A DNA stretch of 64,000 nt from an uncultured Bacteroidales bacterium (lineage in GTDB: Bacteria; Bacteroidota; Bacteroidia; Bacteroidales; Paludibacteraceae). The DNA lies in assembly GCA_902774185.1 (NCBI GenBank), contig CACYHE010000001.1:1-64000 (forward strand). Reading direction: 5' to 3'. A model generated the notes under the pieces. That model searched no databases and had not been told where the DNA came from. It saw only the letters and a program-made list of their open reading frames with translations. A program made the translations under genes and the position numbers. Each line of letters starts with the position of its first letter. Position 1 is the stretch's first letter. This document shows, one piece after another, positions 9,115-18,090 of the stretch.

Positions 9115-10026
9115 ATGTCAACGACCCATTCAGAGATATTAGTTTCTATAGTCTGTGTTACATATAATCACGAACTATATCTTAGGCAAGCATTGGATAG
9201 CTTTCTAATGCAGAAGACCTCTTTTGCTTATGAGATTGTTCTTGCTGAGGATTGTAGTACGGATGGTACGCGAAAGATTTGTGAGGAGTATGCTGCGAAC
9301 TATCCTGAAAAGATACATTATATCTATCATGACCATAACGTAGGGTATAATGAGAATGAGTATGAAGCGATGTGTGCAGCAAAAGGTAAATATATTGCCT
9401 ATTGCGAGGGGGATGATTATTGGACGATTCCGGATAAGTTGCAAAGGCAAATAGACTTTCTAGAGAACCACCCTGAGTATAGTGTGTGTTGGCATCGGTG
9501 CAAACATCATAATGTAGAAACAGGAGAAAATAAGAATGATGCATGTGGAGCGATATTGCCTGATGGTGCAGAAGGAGTAGATATCGATTTGGAGACCTAT
9601 TTTGCCGGATGGTACACACAGCCATTGACTATGATGTTTCGTACAAATGCTTTGGATTTGAGGTTATATCACAACTACAAGTATTTCCGCGATATGCAGC
9701 AGATGTATCATCTTCTAAAAAGAGGGAAAGGATATTTGTTCGCGTTCGATGGAGGAATACGGAATGTACACCGTGGCGGTATGGCAAGTTCTATTACAAC
9801 AAAACAATATTGTGACATCTCGCTTCCTATAGATCGTGAGTTCTTTTGGAAGAATCTTGATAAAGGACCTCGGAAAAATTATATGGAAACATTAGATACA
9901 TGTGTGAAAGTCTATGCTCAATGTAATAAATGGAAGGCCTTCTATTGTGCGTTGGTCAGGTTTATTATATCCGGTCATCCGCATAGTTTATGGAGAAATT
10001 TTAAATTGATAGTAACTGCAAAATGA
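9115..10026 (+). CDS. family 2 glycosyltransferase
   Basis: 303 residues with VSIVCVTYNHELYLRQALDS, LAEDCSTDGTRKIC and the DXD-like CEGDDYW (about residue 100), then a C-terminal part typical of Bacteroidota GT2 enzymes (MMFRTNAL). It overlaps the following adenylation gene by 4 bases (ATGA), so the two are translationally coupled. Donor unknown. Confidence 0.85.
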   Translation: MSTTHSEILVSIVCVTYNHELYLRQALDSFLMQKTSFAYEIVLAEDCSTDGTRKICEEYAANYPEKIHYIYHDHNVGYNENEYEAMCAAKGKYIAYCEGDDYWTIPDKLQRQIDFLENHPEYSVCWHRCKHHNVETGENKNDACGAILPDGAEGVDIDLETYFAGWYTQPLTMMFRTNALDLRLYHNYKYFRDMQQMYHLLKRGKGYLFAFDGGIRNVHRGGMASSITTKQYCDISLPIDREFFWKNLDKGPRKNYMETLDTCVKVYAQCNKWKAFYCALVRFIISGHPHSLWRNFKLIVTAK

Positions 10027-11471
10027 TAGATTTTAAATCACAAATATTAACACCGGTATTCTCGTCCATCGAAAATCGAGCATCGAATAACGCATTTTTT
10101 ATAGATGGCACGTACTACACCTATCGTCAGTTCGCAGAACGCGTATCGGCTATCCGCGACGTCATCCGTGCTGCTGCCCAGAACGAACATATATGGGGAC
10201 TGTCGCTGCATGACGACCTAAACACATACGCGTCTATCTTCGCGCTTTGGATGGAAGGTAAGGCATACGTGCCGCTGCATCCGTCATGGCCGGAGGAGCG
10301 CATCGCGTCCATCAAGGAGCAAGTAGGTTGTTCGAACGTGCTGGATGCATGTGATGCACCGTACACAGGTGATCTGCTCGATGATTGGGCAGAGGCGAGT
10401 GAAGATGACTTGGCATATATCCTCTTCACTAGTGGCAGTACCGGTGTCCCCAAAGGGGTGCAATTAACAAGACGCAATATAGCTGCGTTTATGGACTCGT
10501 TCTGGAAAACAGGAATAGACATTACTCCAGAAGATCGGTGCATGCAGGTGTTTGATCTGACGTTCGACGTGAGCGTGCAGTCGTATCTCGTAGCCCTCAC
10601 TCGAGGAGCATGTGTCTATACCGTGCCGTATGGTCAAGTGAAGTATCTTTATGCCGCATCGCTTATCCAAGAGCTGCATATCACGTTCGGCGCCATGGCT
10701 CCCTCTATGCTGACTTATCTGCGTCCGTATTTCGAAGAGTTCGATGCTTCAAGCATGAAAGCCTGCATCCTTACCGCTGAGGCTTGTCCGGTGGATTTGA
10801 TGGAAGCATGGTACGGTTGTGCAAAGAACACGGAGATCTACGATTTCTATGGTCCGACAGAAGCGACTATCTACTGCACCTACTACAAGCTAACTCGTGG
10901 AGTAGAGAACCTGAGTCTGAATGGCATCATCTCCATCGGCAAACCCTTGGCGAACGTGCAAGCCATCATCATCCGCGAGGATGGCAGCCTAGTGGAAGGA
11001 CAGGAGAAAGGAGAACTCTGCGTAGCCGGAGATCAAGTGACTCCGGGATACTGGAAGAACGAGGAGAAGAACAGCAGTTCGTTCTTTGTGCGCGACGGAG
11101 TGCGGTACTACCATACAGGAGACTTGTGCTATTGGCATGAGAGCGGGAATATCATGTATTCCGGTCGCATTGACCAGCAAGCGAAGATCCAGGGTTTCCG
11201 TGTGGAGTTAGGTGAAATTGAGCATCATGCGAGAACGTTTTATCAAAATGAACGACGCGTGATTGCGATTGCATTCCAGAACGAGAAGAACTTGACGGAG
11301 ATAGCGCTGTTTGTGGAAGCGCAGCAGGAGGATACGAAGCCGCTGGTAGAGTATCTGCGGAGCAAGATGCCGCACTACATGATACCGACGCGTATCTTGT
11401 TTGAGCCATCGTTCCCGCTTAATAAAAGCGAGAAAGTAGATAGAAATGAACTTAAAAAGAAACTACAATGA
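10023..11471 (+). CDS. AMP-binding adenylation enzyme (amino-acid or acyl activating)
   Basis: The 482-residue ANL-family enzyme has the P-loop YILFTSGSTGVPKGV (about 136-150), YGPTEATIYCTYY (about 279), YHTGDL (about 360) and GRIDQQAKIQGFRVELGEIE (about 377-396). The C-terminal catalytic lysine region is present (NKSEKVDRNEL). Its length and neighbours match DltA-type single-domain adenylation enzymes. It should activate a carboxylic acid and load it on the carrier protein encoded next (4-bp overlap). The substrate cannot be read by eye. Confidence 0.85.
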   Translation: MIDFKSQILTPVFSSIENRASNNAFFIDGTYYTYRQFAERVSAIRDVIRAAAQNEHIWGLSLHDDLNTYASIFALWMEGKAYVPLHPSWPEERIASIKEQVGCSNVLDACDAPYTGDLLDDWAEASEDDLAYILFTSGSTGVPKGVQLTRRNIAAFMDSFWKTGIDITPEDRCMQVFDLTFDVSVQSYLVALTRGACVYTVPYGQVKYLYAASLIQELHITFGAMAPSMLTYLRPYFEEFDASSMKACILTAEACPVDLMEAWYGCAKNTEIYDFYGPTEATIYCTYYKLTRGVENLSLNGIISIGKPLANVQAIIIREDGSLVEGQEKGELCVAGDQVTPGYWKNEEKNSSSFFVRDGVRYYHTGDLCYWHESGNIMYSGRIDQQAKIQGFRVELGEIEHHARTFYQNERRVIAIAFQNEKNLTEIALFVEAQQEDTKPLVEYLRSKMPHYMIPTRILFEPSFPLNKSEKVDRNELKKKLQ

Positions 11472-11713
11472 ATAGAAACGAGATTATTGAGAAGTTGACA
11501 CCCATTGCTCGGCAGATATTTGCCGATGAGGTTATGGTGCTGAATGATGATTTGTCTGCGGCAAATGTAGCCAATTGGACAAGTCTGTCGTTCATGCAAT
11601 TCTTAACCGAGATTGAGAACCAGTTCGGGTTTAAGTTCAAAATGATGGAGATCTTGAAGCTCCAGAATATGGGTGCTGTTATCAATGCAATAGAGAATCA
11701 CACGAATGCCTGA
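11468..11713 (+). CDS. acyl carrier protein
   Basis: 81 residues with a four-helix carrier-protein pattern. WTSLSFMQFL (about 38-47) holds the serine that receives 4'-phosphopantetheine (the usual motif is DSL; here TSL). It overlaps the adenylation gene upstream and the acyltransferase downstream by a few bases, giving a compact adenylation/carrier/transfer cassette resembling DltA-DltC logic. Confidence 0.8.
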   Translation: MNRNEIIEKLTPIARQIFADEVMVLNDDLSAANVANWTSLSFMQFLTEIENQFGFKFKMMEILKLQNMGAVINAIENHTNA

Positions 11714-12740
11714 TCTGAAATTATATACCGTTGCAGACCTACGTGAGTGGTTGGAGAACAATCGACCGGCAGAGGGGTTGAGTGAGCGAGTGATTGCTCC
11801 GACTCGTGCATGGTCGATTATCCATAATCCGTACGTAAAGGATGAGGATGCCATTGTAGCCGCAATCTTCGAGGATGGAGAACTCGCTGCTTATACGGCA
11901 TCATTCCCGGATATGCTGGAAAGCAAACGCGTATGGTGGGCATCCACTTTGTACTGCTATCCGAAGTTTACCGGAAAGGGGTATGGACTGATTGTGGCTG
12001 GTTCGCTGGCGGAAGCCCATGAACCGGACTTGACCTATGACCGATGGGGTGCACAAGAGACGGTGGAGATATTCCATCATCTGGGACACCAAACAGTCTA
12101 TACCTCCCGCTATCATCTTTCGGACAAAAAGATAGATTCGAATACGCTGCGCGGTAAGTTAGCCGCTTGTGTTCAGTCCTTCCGGAAAGCACTGCATACG
12201 TGGCCGAAACCGTCAAAGGCTAACTATTCGTTGCGCTATGCTTTGTTTATAGACGGAGAAGCATACGCATTCATGCAAGCGCATAAGGGGATTGATCTTT
12301 GGCTGCGTAAGCAAGATATGCTCAATTGGATACTTCGCTATCCCTTGCGGCAAGGGTGTACGTTACCGGATCGGGTAGAGAAGGACTTGCATTTCACGTC
12401 CTATACCCAATCATATGCTTATCAGGTGGTAAAAGTATATGTGGATCAGCAATTACAAGGCGTATATGTCCTGCGTATGCATGATGGTGCATTAAGCGTA
12501 GTCTATCTGTATTATGCCAAGGAATATCGCGATGAGGTGTTCGCATCTATTGTAGATCATATTATTGCAATACGACCGAAAGAAGTAATCACGGACGATA
12601 ACGAACTATGGATGTACGTGAGAAGCAAAGGATTTTTTGCGAAATCGCAGGAAGAGAAAGCTTCCTTCTCAATACCTGCATCCGTTCAACTAGATACAAA
12701 TTTTAACCTCCAGTTAGGAGATGGAGATAGTTTTGCGTAA
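11706..12740 (+). CDS. predicted GNAT-type acyltransferase
   Basis: 344 residues. The N-terminal half (about 25-170) has a GNAT pattern (IVAAIFEDGELAAYTASFP, then YPKFTGKGYGLIVAG resembling the acetyl-CoA P-loop). The second half has a repeated beta/alpha pattern (YVLRMHDGALSVVYLYY) and may be a second GNAT-like unit. It sits directly after the carrier protein and overlaps both neighbours. It probably moves the activated acyl or aminoacyl group from the carrier to an amino sugar. The call is by pattern only. Confidence 0.55.
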   Translation: MPDLKLYTVADLREWLENNRPAEGLSERVIAPTRAWSIIHNPYVKDEDAIVAAIFEDGELAAYTASFPDMLESKRVWWASTLYCYPKFTGKGYGLIVAGSLAEAHEPDLTYDRWGAQETVEIFHHLGHQTVYTSRYHLSDKKIDSNTLRGKLAACVQSFRKALHTWPKPSKANYSLRYALFIDGEAYAFMQAHKGIDLWLRKQDMLNWILRYPLRQGCTLPDRVEKDLHFTSYTQSYAYQVVKVYVDQQLQGVYVLRMHDGALSVVYLYYAKEYRDEVFASIVDHIIAIRPKEVITDDNELWMYVRSKGFFAKSQEEKASFSIPASVQLDTNFNLQLGDGDSFA

Positions 12741-13456
12741 TGTTTAGAAAAATTAAAAGATATTGGTTTCAACTGACCCATCCGGAGATGGGCGAAGTAT
12801 GGCAGTTGCATCGGGTAACGGATGAGCATTCTATACAGGAGCGCAAAAGACCATATGAGATCACTCCTGCTCGTCTTGAGTCGTTAATCGTTGAATACCG
12901 GCGCAAAGGGTATGAGTTTATCTCTATGACAGAGGTAGCAGAACGAATGAAAGGCAAAGACGGTAAGAAGTTCGTAGCCGTTACCTTGGACGACGGGTAT
13001 GCCAATAACTATGAAGTGGCCTATCCGATATTCCAAAAATATAATGTGCCGTTCTGTGTCTATATCTGTAGAGGAATGATTACCGGAGAACGGAAAGAAG
13101 ATAATATTGAGCATTATAAGATGCTATCTATTGAGCAGCTCTATGCGTTGGATAAGGAACCGCTTTGTACGATTGGAGGACATACTAATTCACATGTCAG
13201 GTTGACAACATTGTCTAACGAACAACAAATGCAAGAAGTTTTAGGCTGCAAGCTATGGTTGGAGAATATGCTTGGTCATATCATTGATGATTATGCGTAC
13301 CCGTATGGAGCCTATAACGCAGAGAGTTTGGCTATTTTAGCGAAGATAGGTATTACGCGTGCCGTAGCCTCTTGGGGAGGTGGTGCTCGTAAAAATACAC
13401 CTGATCGCGTTTTAAACATACCAAGATTGCTGGTAACAGAAGATACCATACAGTAG
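12740..13456 (+). CDS. polysaccharide deacetylase (NodB/CE4 family)
   Basis: 238 residues with the CE4 motif VTLDDGYANN (about 82-91; first Asp catalytic, second metal-binding), the metal-ligand motif GGHTNSHVRL (HxxxH, about 150) and DYAYPYGAYN (about 188-197). CE4 enzymes remove acetyl groups from GlcNAc-type residues. No signal peptide is seen, so it probably acts in the cytoplasm on a lipid-linked intermediate. Its ATG shares a base with the preceding TAA. Confidence 0.8.
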   Translation: MFRKIKRYWFQLTHPEMGEVWQLHRVTDEHSIQERKRPYEITPARLESLIVEYRRKGYEFISMTEVAERMKGKDGKKFVAVTLDDGYANNYEVAYPIFQKYNVPFCVYICRGMITGERKEDNIEHYKMLSIEQLYALDKEPLCTIGGHTNSHVRLTTLSNEQQMQEVLGCKLWLENMLGHIIDDYAYPYGAYNAESLAILAKIGITRAVASWGGGARKNTPDRVLNIPRLLVTEDTIQ

Positions 13457-13459
13457 CAT

Positions 13460-14482
13460 ATGTTAAAAAAGAGAAATTACATATCGAAAGATACGCAACC
13501 GACAGTATCGGTGGTGATGCCTTGTTATAATGCTTCCTTATATTTGCGAGAGGCTATAGAATCTGTGTTATCTCAAACATATCAAGATTGGGAGTTGTTG
13601 ATAGTCGATGATGGCAGCACGGATAATTCAAAGCAAATTGCACAAGAATGTACATTAAAGGATAAACGTATACGTCTCATTGAACAACCCAATGGAGGTG
13701 CTTGTAGGGCGCGTAACAATGGTATTGAGCATGCACAAGGAATGTATATTAAGTTCCTCGATGCGGATGATGTTTTGTGTCCGGATTGTTTAGAGGAGCA
13801 GGTGCAGCAAATAGCAGAATTGCAACCCAATCAGATTCCGTTTGGTGATTATGGACAGATAGATGTCAATGGGTGTGTGCTTTCAACATATGAATATACG
13901 AAGGAGCATTTATCGCTACTGGAGAAAGATCAAGTATATGCGATGTTTAGCTATTGGCAGATTCTTATCACAGCTCCGCTGCATAGAAAAGAATTGTTGG
14001 TAAAAGTTAATGGCTTTGATACGGATTTACCTCGACACCAAGAGACGGATTTGCATTTCCGATTAGCTATAGCTGATGTACAATTTATCTATCACCCTTT
14101 AATCACATTTTATTACAGGGAGTATACCTCCGATAGTCGCATCACCAGTAATTACAGAAGTGGAAAGATCAAGGAGATACCTCTGCGCTTGGAGATATAC
14201 GAACCGAAAAAGGAACAATTACTGCTGCAAAAATATGGGCAGATGCCAACGAAGTATAAGGGGTATTTCACAAATGTGTTTTTCGACGGAGCAAGGTATT
14301 ATTTTGCGGTCAAACAATTAGAGAAAGGGAAGCAATTATTAGAAAAGGTAAGGGCATATGGTGATCTGACATTATTTATGCGTTCATACACGATATCTGG
14401 TAAATGGTTTGGATATATTAATATTGAACGTATCTTCCGGCTTAGATTAAAACTATTACACAAGGAAACTCAAGAAAAATGA
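13460..14482 (+). CDS. family 2 glycosyltransferase
   Basis: 340 residues with VSVVMPCYNASLYLREAIES, IVDDGSTDNSKQI, NGGACRARNNG and FLDADD (about residue 103), a complete GT2 GT-A signature. It overlaps the next gene by 4 bases (ATGA). Specificity unknown. Confidence 0.88.
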   Translation: MLKKRNYISKDTQPTVSVVMPCYNASLYLREAIESVLSQTYQDWELLIVDDGSTDNSKQIAQECTLKDKRIRLIEQPNGGACRARNNGIEHAQGMYIKFLDADDVLCPDCLEEQVQQIAELQPNQIPFGDYGQIDVNGCVLSTYEYTKEHLSLLEKDQVYAMFSYWQILITAPLHRKELLVKVNGFDTDLPRHQETDLHFRLAIADVQFIYHPLITFYYREYTSDSRITSNYRSGKIKEIPLRLEIYEPKKEQLLLQKYGQMPTKYKGYFTNVFFDGARYYFAVKQLEKGKQLLEKVRAYGDLTLFMRSYTISGKWFGYINIERIFRLRLKLLHKETQEK

Positions 14483-15330
14483 AAAGAGGAAAGTTAATAG
14501 TACAGCCTATGGGCGGACTGGCCAATCGCATGAGAGTGATTGGTAAACTGCGTATGGTCGCGAATGAAGCGCATGTTCCTATGGAGGTGCTATGGGTGTC
14601 CAATGATGATGCGGGGGCTAAATGGTGCGAGATATTTGAGCAACCAAAGGATTTTGTTATCAAAGAAGTATCCGGTTCCTATAAGCATGAATATTATTCC
14701 GCGAAATGGTACAAAAATATCCATCATTATGTTTGGGCATTGATACATCGTTATATATGGTTGCCGTATAATATAGTGGAGAAAATGGATGAAGATACAT
14801 CTGAGGAAGGTCTTCAGACATTGTTTGACCAATGGATAGCGCAACTTCAATCCGGCAAAACATTGTATATATCGACCGGTGACAATTTCGGAGAGGACTA
14901 TGATATATCCATCTTTAGGCCTATTGCTTCGCTGCAAAAAGAAATAGATGCATTCCTTCCGTCCGACAATAAGGCATATGGTATCCATATCCGTCGTACC
15001 GATAATACATGGGCGATAGAGAATAGCCCGTTGGATTTGTTTGAAAACAAAGTAGCGTCTATGTTGAAAGCAGAGCCGAAAGCATTGTTCTATTTGGCAT
15101 CAAATGATGCAGATACCATAGCGCATTTCAAAGAACGATTAGGTGACGCTATTCTATCTCGTTCAAAAACCTTTGGCAGAACCTCCGTGCAAGGAATACA
15201 GGATGCAATTATAGAGATGTGGCTTTTATCTAAAACAAAAAAGATATTTGGCTCGTTCTATTCTTCCTATTCCGGAATGGCAGCCAAGATTGGGAATGTA
15301 GAATTGGAAATAGTGAAGAATAAAGAATAG
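14479..15330 (+). CDS. predicted GT-B glycosyltransferase, NodZ/GT23-like
   Basis: 283 residues. The N-terminus (QPMGGLANRMRVIGKL) is the donor-loop signature of the fucosyltransferase superfamily (compare GGLGNQM of GT11). HIRRTDN (about 171-177) matches the conserved HxRRTD motif of GT23/NodZ. FYLASNDADTI and SFYSSYSGMA resemble the later superfamily motifs. A GDP-fucose donor is likely but not certain. It is followed by a spacer made of CATTACACATTA-type repeats. Confidence 0.65.
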   Translation: MKRGKLIVQPMGGLANRMRVIGKLRMVANEAHVPMEVLWVSNDDAGAKWCEIFEQPKDFVIKEVSGSYKHEYYSAKWYKNIHHYVWALIHRYIWLPYNIVEKMDEDTSEEGLQTLFDQWIAQLQSGKTLYISTGDNFGEDYDISIFRPIASLQKEIDAFLPSDNKAYGIHIRRTDNTWAIENSPLDLFENKVASMLKAEPKALFYLASNDADTIAHFKERLGDAILSRSKTFGRTSVQGIQDAIIEMWLLSKTKKIFGSFYSSYSGMAAKIGNVELEIVKNKE

Positions 15331-15393
15331 TTATCAATACACATTACACATTACACATTAAACATTACACATTACACATTAAACATCAACATA
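15331..15393 (+). repeat. intergenic short tandem repeat (CATTACA/CATTAAA)
   Basis: The 63-base spacer consists almost wholly of two copies of a 21-base unit built from CATTACA and CATTAAA heptamers. It contains no visible promoter. Confidence 0.8.
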
Positions 15394-16332
15394 ATGATAA
15401 GCATAGTAATTCCGCTATATAACAAGGCGCAGAGCATCGAGAATACGATTCGATGCATACAGGCTCAGACATACCAGAATTTTGAAATCGTGGTAGTAGA
15501 TGGTTGGTCGAAAGATGGTTCGTTGGAGATAATCCAGCGATTGGCAGAGGAGGACAAACGTATCCGAGTGCTGATGCAAGTAGACAAGCATGGCGTTACT
15601 CCGGCGCGTAACGAGAGCATCGCTGCGGCGATGAGTGAGCGAATCGCATTCATCGATGCGGACGATTATTGGGAGCCGACCTATCTGGAGACACTTGTCA
15701 AACTGATGGATGATTATCCGGAAGCAGGACTGTGGGGACTGAACTATGGTACGTTGATAGGCTCAAATAAGTATCCTAATCAATCTGCGTATGCCGGATT
15801 CCGTGGTATTATCGAGAATCCGTGGGTAAAGGGTTCGCCTTTCTGGACGAGTGCTATCGGAATCAGTAAGAAAGCATTTGAGGCAGTAGGTGGTTTCGAC
15901 AATCGGATTATCTATGGCGAAGATATAGATCTATGGTATCGACTGATATTAGAGTTCCCATGCGCGTATGAAGATAAGGTACTGAGTTACTATCGCGTGG
16001 ATGCGGAGAATCGTGCTTGCGAACATACCTTCCCGCTGAAGATACATATCCCGTACTATATAGATAAGTATGAGAAGTATCGGGTGGAGAACAAGGATTT
16101 CCGTCGGTTCTTTGATCTGCAATGCCTCTATCGATTATATCCGTATGCTGTAAGCGGAGAATATAAGGACGAGTTGAAGAAATGCTTAGCGCCTATTGAC
16201 TGGTCGCTACAAAAGAAATCGATGCGATTCCGATTCCGTTTTCCGAAACTTTATAATTGGTATCGTGGATTACGCGGTCGCAAAGAGCGGGAGTTGGAGG
16301 AATATCAGGGAGGAAGGATGGAAGAAAAATGA
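15394..16332 (+). CDS. family 2 glycosyltransferase
   Basis: 312 residues with ISIVIPLYNKAQSIENTI, VVDGWSKDGSLEI, GVTPARNESI and FIDADDYWEP (about residue 88), then the GT2 C-terminal block FEAVGGFDNRIIYGEDIDLWYRL. The C-terminus is basic and ends in a repeat-like tail (EEYQGGRMEEK). Donor unknown. Confidence 0.88.
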   Translation: MISIVIPLYNKAQSIENTIRCIQAQTYQNFEIVVVDGWSKDGSLEIIQRLAEEDKRIRVLMQVDKHGVTPARNESIAAAMSERIAFIDADDYWEPTYLETLVKLMDDYPEAGLWGLNYGTLIGSNKYPNQSAYAGFRGIIENPWVKGSPFWTSAIGISKKAFEAVGGFDNRIIYGEDIDLWYRLILEFPCAYEDKVLSYYRVDAENRACEHTFPLKIHIPYYIDKYEKYRVENKDFRRFFDLQCLYRLYPYAVSGEYKDELKKCLAPIDWSLQKKSMRFRFRFPKLYNWYRGLRGRKERELEEYQGGRMEEK

Positions 16333-16378
16333 TATGATCCATCATTCGCATCATTGGCATCATTAAATCAATAATAAG
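16333..16378 (+). repeat. CATCATT-type repeat spacer shared with 8304-8331
   Basis: The spacer carries CATCATT-type units, and its last part (from CATCATTAAATCAAT to the ATG of the next gene) is identical to the junction between the aminotransferase and wbqC at 8310-8333. One copy is coding and the other is not. Confidence 0.7.
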
Positions 16379-16942
16379 ATGAGAGATTATATAGGACAAA
16401 TCGCGGAATATTTTGAGCGCGAGAAACGAGTATTAGACTCGATTGACAAGGCTGCCTTGTCGGAAGTGATGAACGTGCTGGAAAAAGCACGCTTGGATGG
16501 TCGCCAGATTTTCATCATGGGCAATGGAGGTAGCGGAGCTACGGCCAGTCACTATTGTTGTGACTTCAATAAGGGCATCTCAATCCATAAGGATAAACGC
16601 TATCGGATGATATGTTTAAACGATAATATCCCGACCATGATGGCGTATGCCAATGATACGGCTTATGATGAGGTATTTGTCGGTCCACTCCAGAATTTCT
16701 ATAATGAAGGCGATGTGGTAATTGGTATCAGCGGTAGCGGTAATAGCGGTAATGTTGTGAAAGCAATGGAGTGGGCGAAAGCGCATGGTGCTGTCACGAT
16801 TGCTTTGACCGGTTATAACGGAGGCAAATTAAAACAGATTGCCGAGTATGGTGTACATGTGCCGGTGGATGATATGCAGATTACAGAAGATTTGCATATG
16901 ACGCTGGATCATTGTATGATGAAAATTTTGTGTAAAGGATGA
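16379..16942 (+). CDS. gmhA: SIS-domain phosphosugar isomerase, GmhA-like
   Basis: 187 residues with FIMGNGGSGATASHYCCDF (about 45-63), the phosphosugar-binding serine loop of GmhA/DiaA-type SIS proteins. GISGSGNSGNVVKAMEWA (about 117-134) and TEDLHMTLDH with the expected His/Glu follow. GmhA converts sedoheptulose 7-phosphate to D-glycero-D-manno-heptose 7-phosphate. The next steps (HddA, GmhB, HddC) are not nearby, so heptose supply is inferred; the neighbouring nucleotidyltransferase-like gene is of another family. Confidence 0.75.
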   Translation: MRDYIGQIAEYFEREKRVLDSIDKAALSEVMNVLEKARLDGRQIFIMGNGGSGATASHYCCDFNKGISIHKDKRYRMICLNDNIPTMMAYANDTAYDEVFVGPLQNFYNEGDVVIGISGSGNSGNVVKAMEWAKAHGAVTIALTGYNGGKLKQIAEYGVHVPVDDMQITEDLHMTLDHCMMKILCKG

Positions 16943-16950
16943 AGGGGTGA

Positions 16951-18084
16951 ATGGGTGAAAGGATGAATGGAGTACATGAGACATATTTGGCATTGCTGAG
17001 AGCTGCGATATGGGGCGGTAATGAGTTAACGGATGAGTGGGTGAGTGGATTAACAGGTGAAAGAGTTAACGAGGTTATCCGATTTGCTTCTTTTCAGAGC
17101 ACAGGTCCGTTAGTGTTTGACCAACTGCTGAAACTTAAGGATATTGAGATACTTAATGCATTGCGCATGCAGATGAAGCAGCAATGTATGATGAGCATGA
17201 TGCAGCAGAATACGATGATGCCCATTTTGAGTCAAGCATGGAATGCTTTGACGCAAGCAGATATTCATCCGGTACTGCTAAAAGGTCTGGCCTTAGCGCA
17301 GTATTATCCACAACCGCATTTGCGTCAATGGGGAGATATTGACCTATACGTGGGTCAAAAACAGTATCATCTGGCATGTAAGGTATTGGACGCTACATTC
17401 CCGGAAGCAGATCATCCGGCAGAGGATGACGAAGATAGAAAGCATTATAATTATGTATTCCCCAATGCGCTATTGGAGATGCATCGTGTGAGTATGGAAT
17501 TTGCCCATCCGAGTGATAGGAAGTATTATGAATATTTGGAGGAACAGTATCTTACGAAAGATGGTCCCAAATTAGAATTAGATGGATTGGATATCACAAC
17601 TCCGGAAGAGACTTTCAATGTATTCTTTACGTTCCTACACGCATGGCATCATTTCATAGAGACTGGAATGAATATGAAGCAACTTTGCGATGTCGCTGTG
17701 CTGCTTCACGCCAAACGAGATGTGATAGATAGAGAACGATTATGTGAGATGCTGAACCGGTTGCATTTGATGGAGGTATGGCAATTGATAATGTATATTA
17801 TTGTGCAGCATCTAGGTTTGTCGCATGCTGAGGCTCCTTTCTATACTGAGCAATGCAAAGAAAGTGCAGATCGTTTCTTTGCTCATATCCTCTCCGAAGG
17901 CTCTTCGCGCAAGCATAATGTCATTGATGTAAAAAATATGTCTTATCTCAAGCGTAAGTGGACAACGTTTAAGCTGCGTCTTGCGGATAGCCGCTTAGTG
18001 GAACCCTATGCTCATAAATTTGCTCGGCATATGGTAGTAAGCGATATCCTTCATGGCATGGAACGAACTGTGAATAAGAAATAA
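16951..18084 (+). CDS. nucleotidyltransferase-fold family protein (NTP_transf_5 type)
   Basis: The 377-residue protein has PVLLKGLALAQYY (about 108-120) and QWGDIDLYV (about 129-137), the GS-less KG...DxD motif of the uncharacterised nucleotidyltransferase family common in Bacteroidota polysaccharide loci. A helical C-terminal half follows (FFTFLHAWHHFIETG). The start region overlaps a GGATGAA/GGGTGAA repeat array (16937-16970), so 16951 and 16963 are both possible starts. Another repeat-like stretch at 17017-17072 encodes NELTDEWVSGLTGERVNEV. Function unknown. Confidence 0.65.
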   Translation: MGERMNGVHETYLALLRAAIWGGNELTDEWVSGLTGERVNEVIRFASFQSTGPLVFDQLLKLKDIEILNALRMQMKQQCMMSMMQQNTMMPILSQAWNALTQADIHPVLLKGLALAQYYPQPHLRQWGDIDLYVGQKQYHLACKVLDATFPEADHPAEDDEDRKHYNYVFPNALLEMHRVSMEFAHPSDRKYYEYLEEQYLTKDGPKLELDGLDITTPEETFNVFFTFLHAWHHFIETGMNMKQLCDVAVLLHAKRDVIDRERLCEMLNRLHLMEVWQLIMYIIVQHLGLSHAEAPFYTEQCKESADRFFAHILSEGSSRKHNVIDVKNMSYLKRKWTTFKLRLADSRLVEPYAHKFARHMVVSDILHGMERTVNKK

Positions 18085-18090
18085 TAGCGT

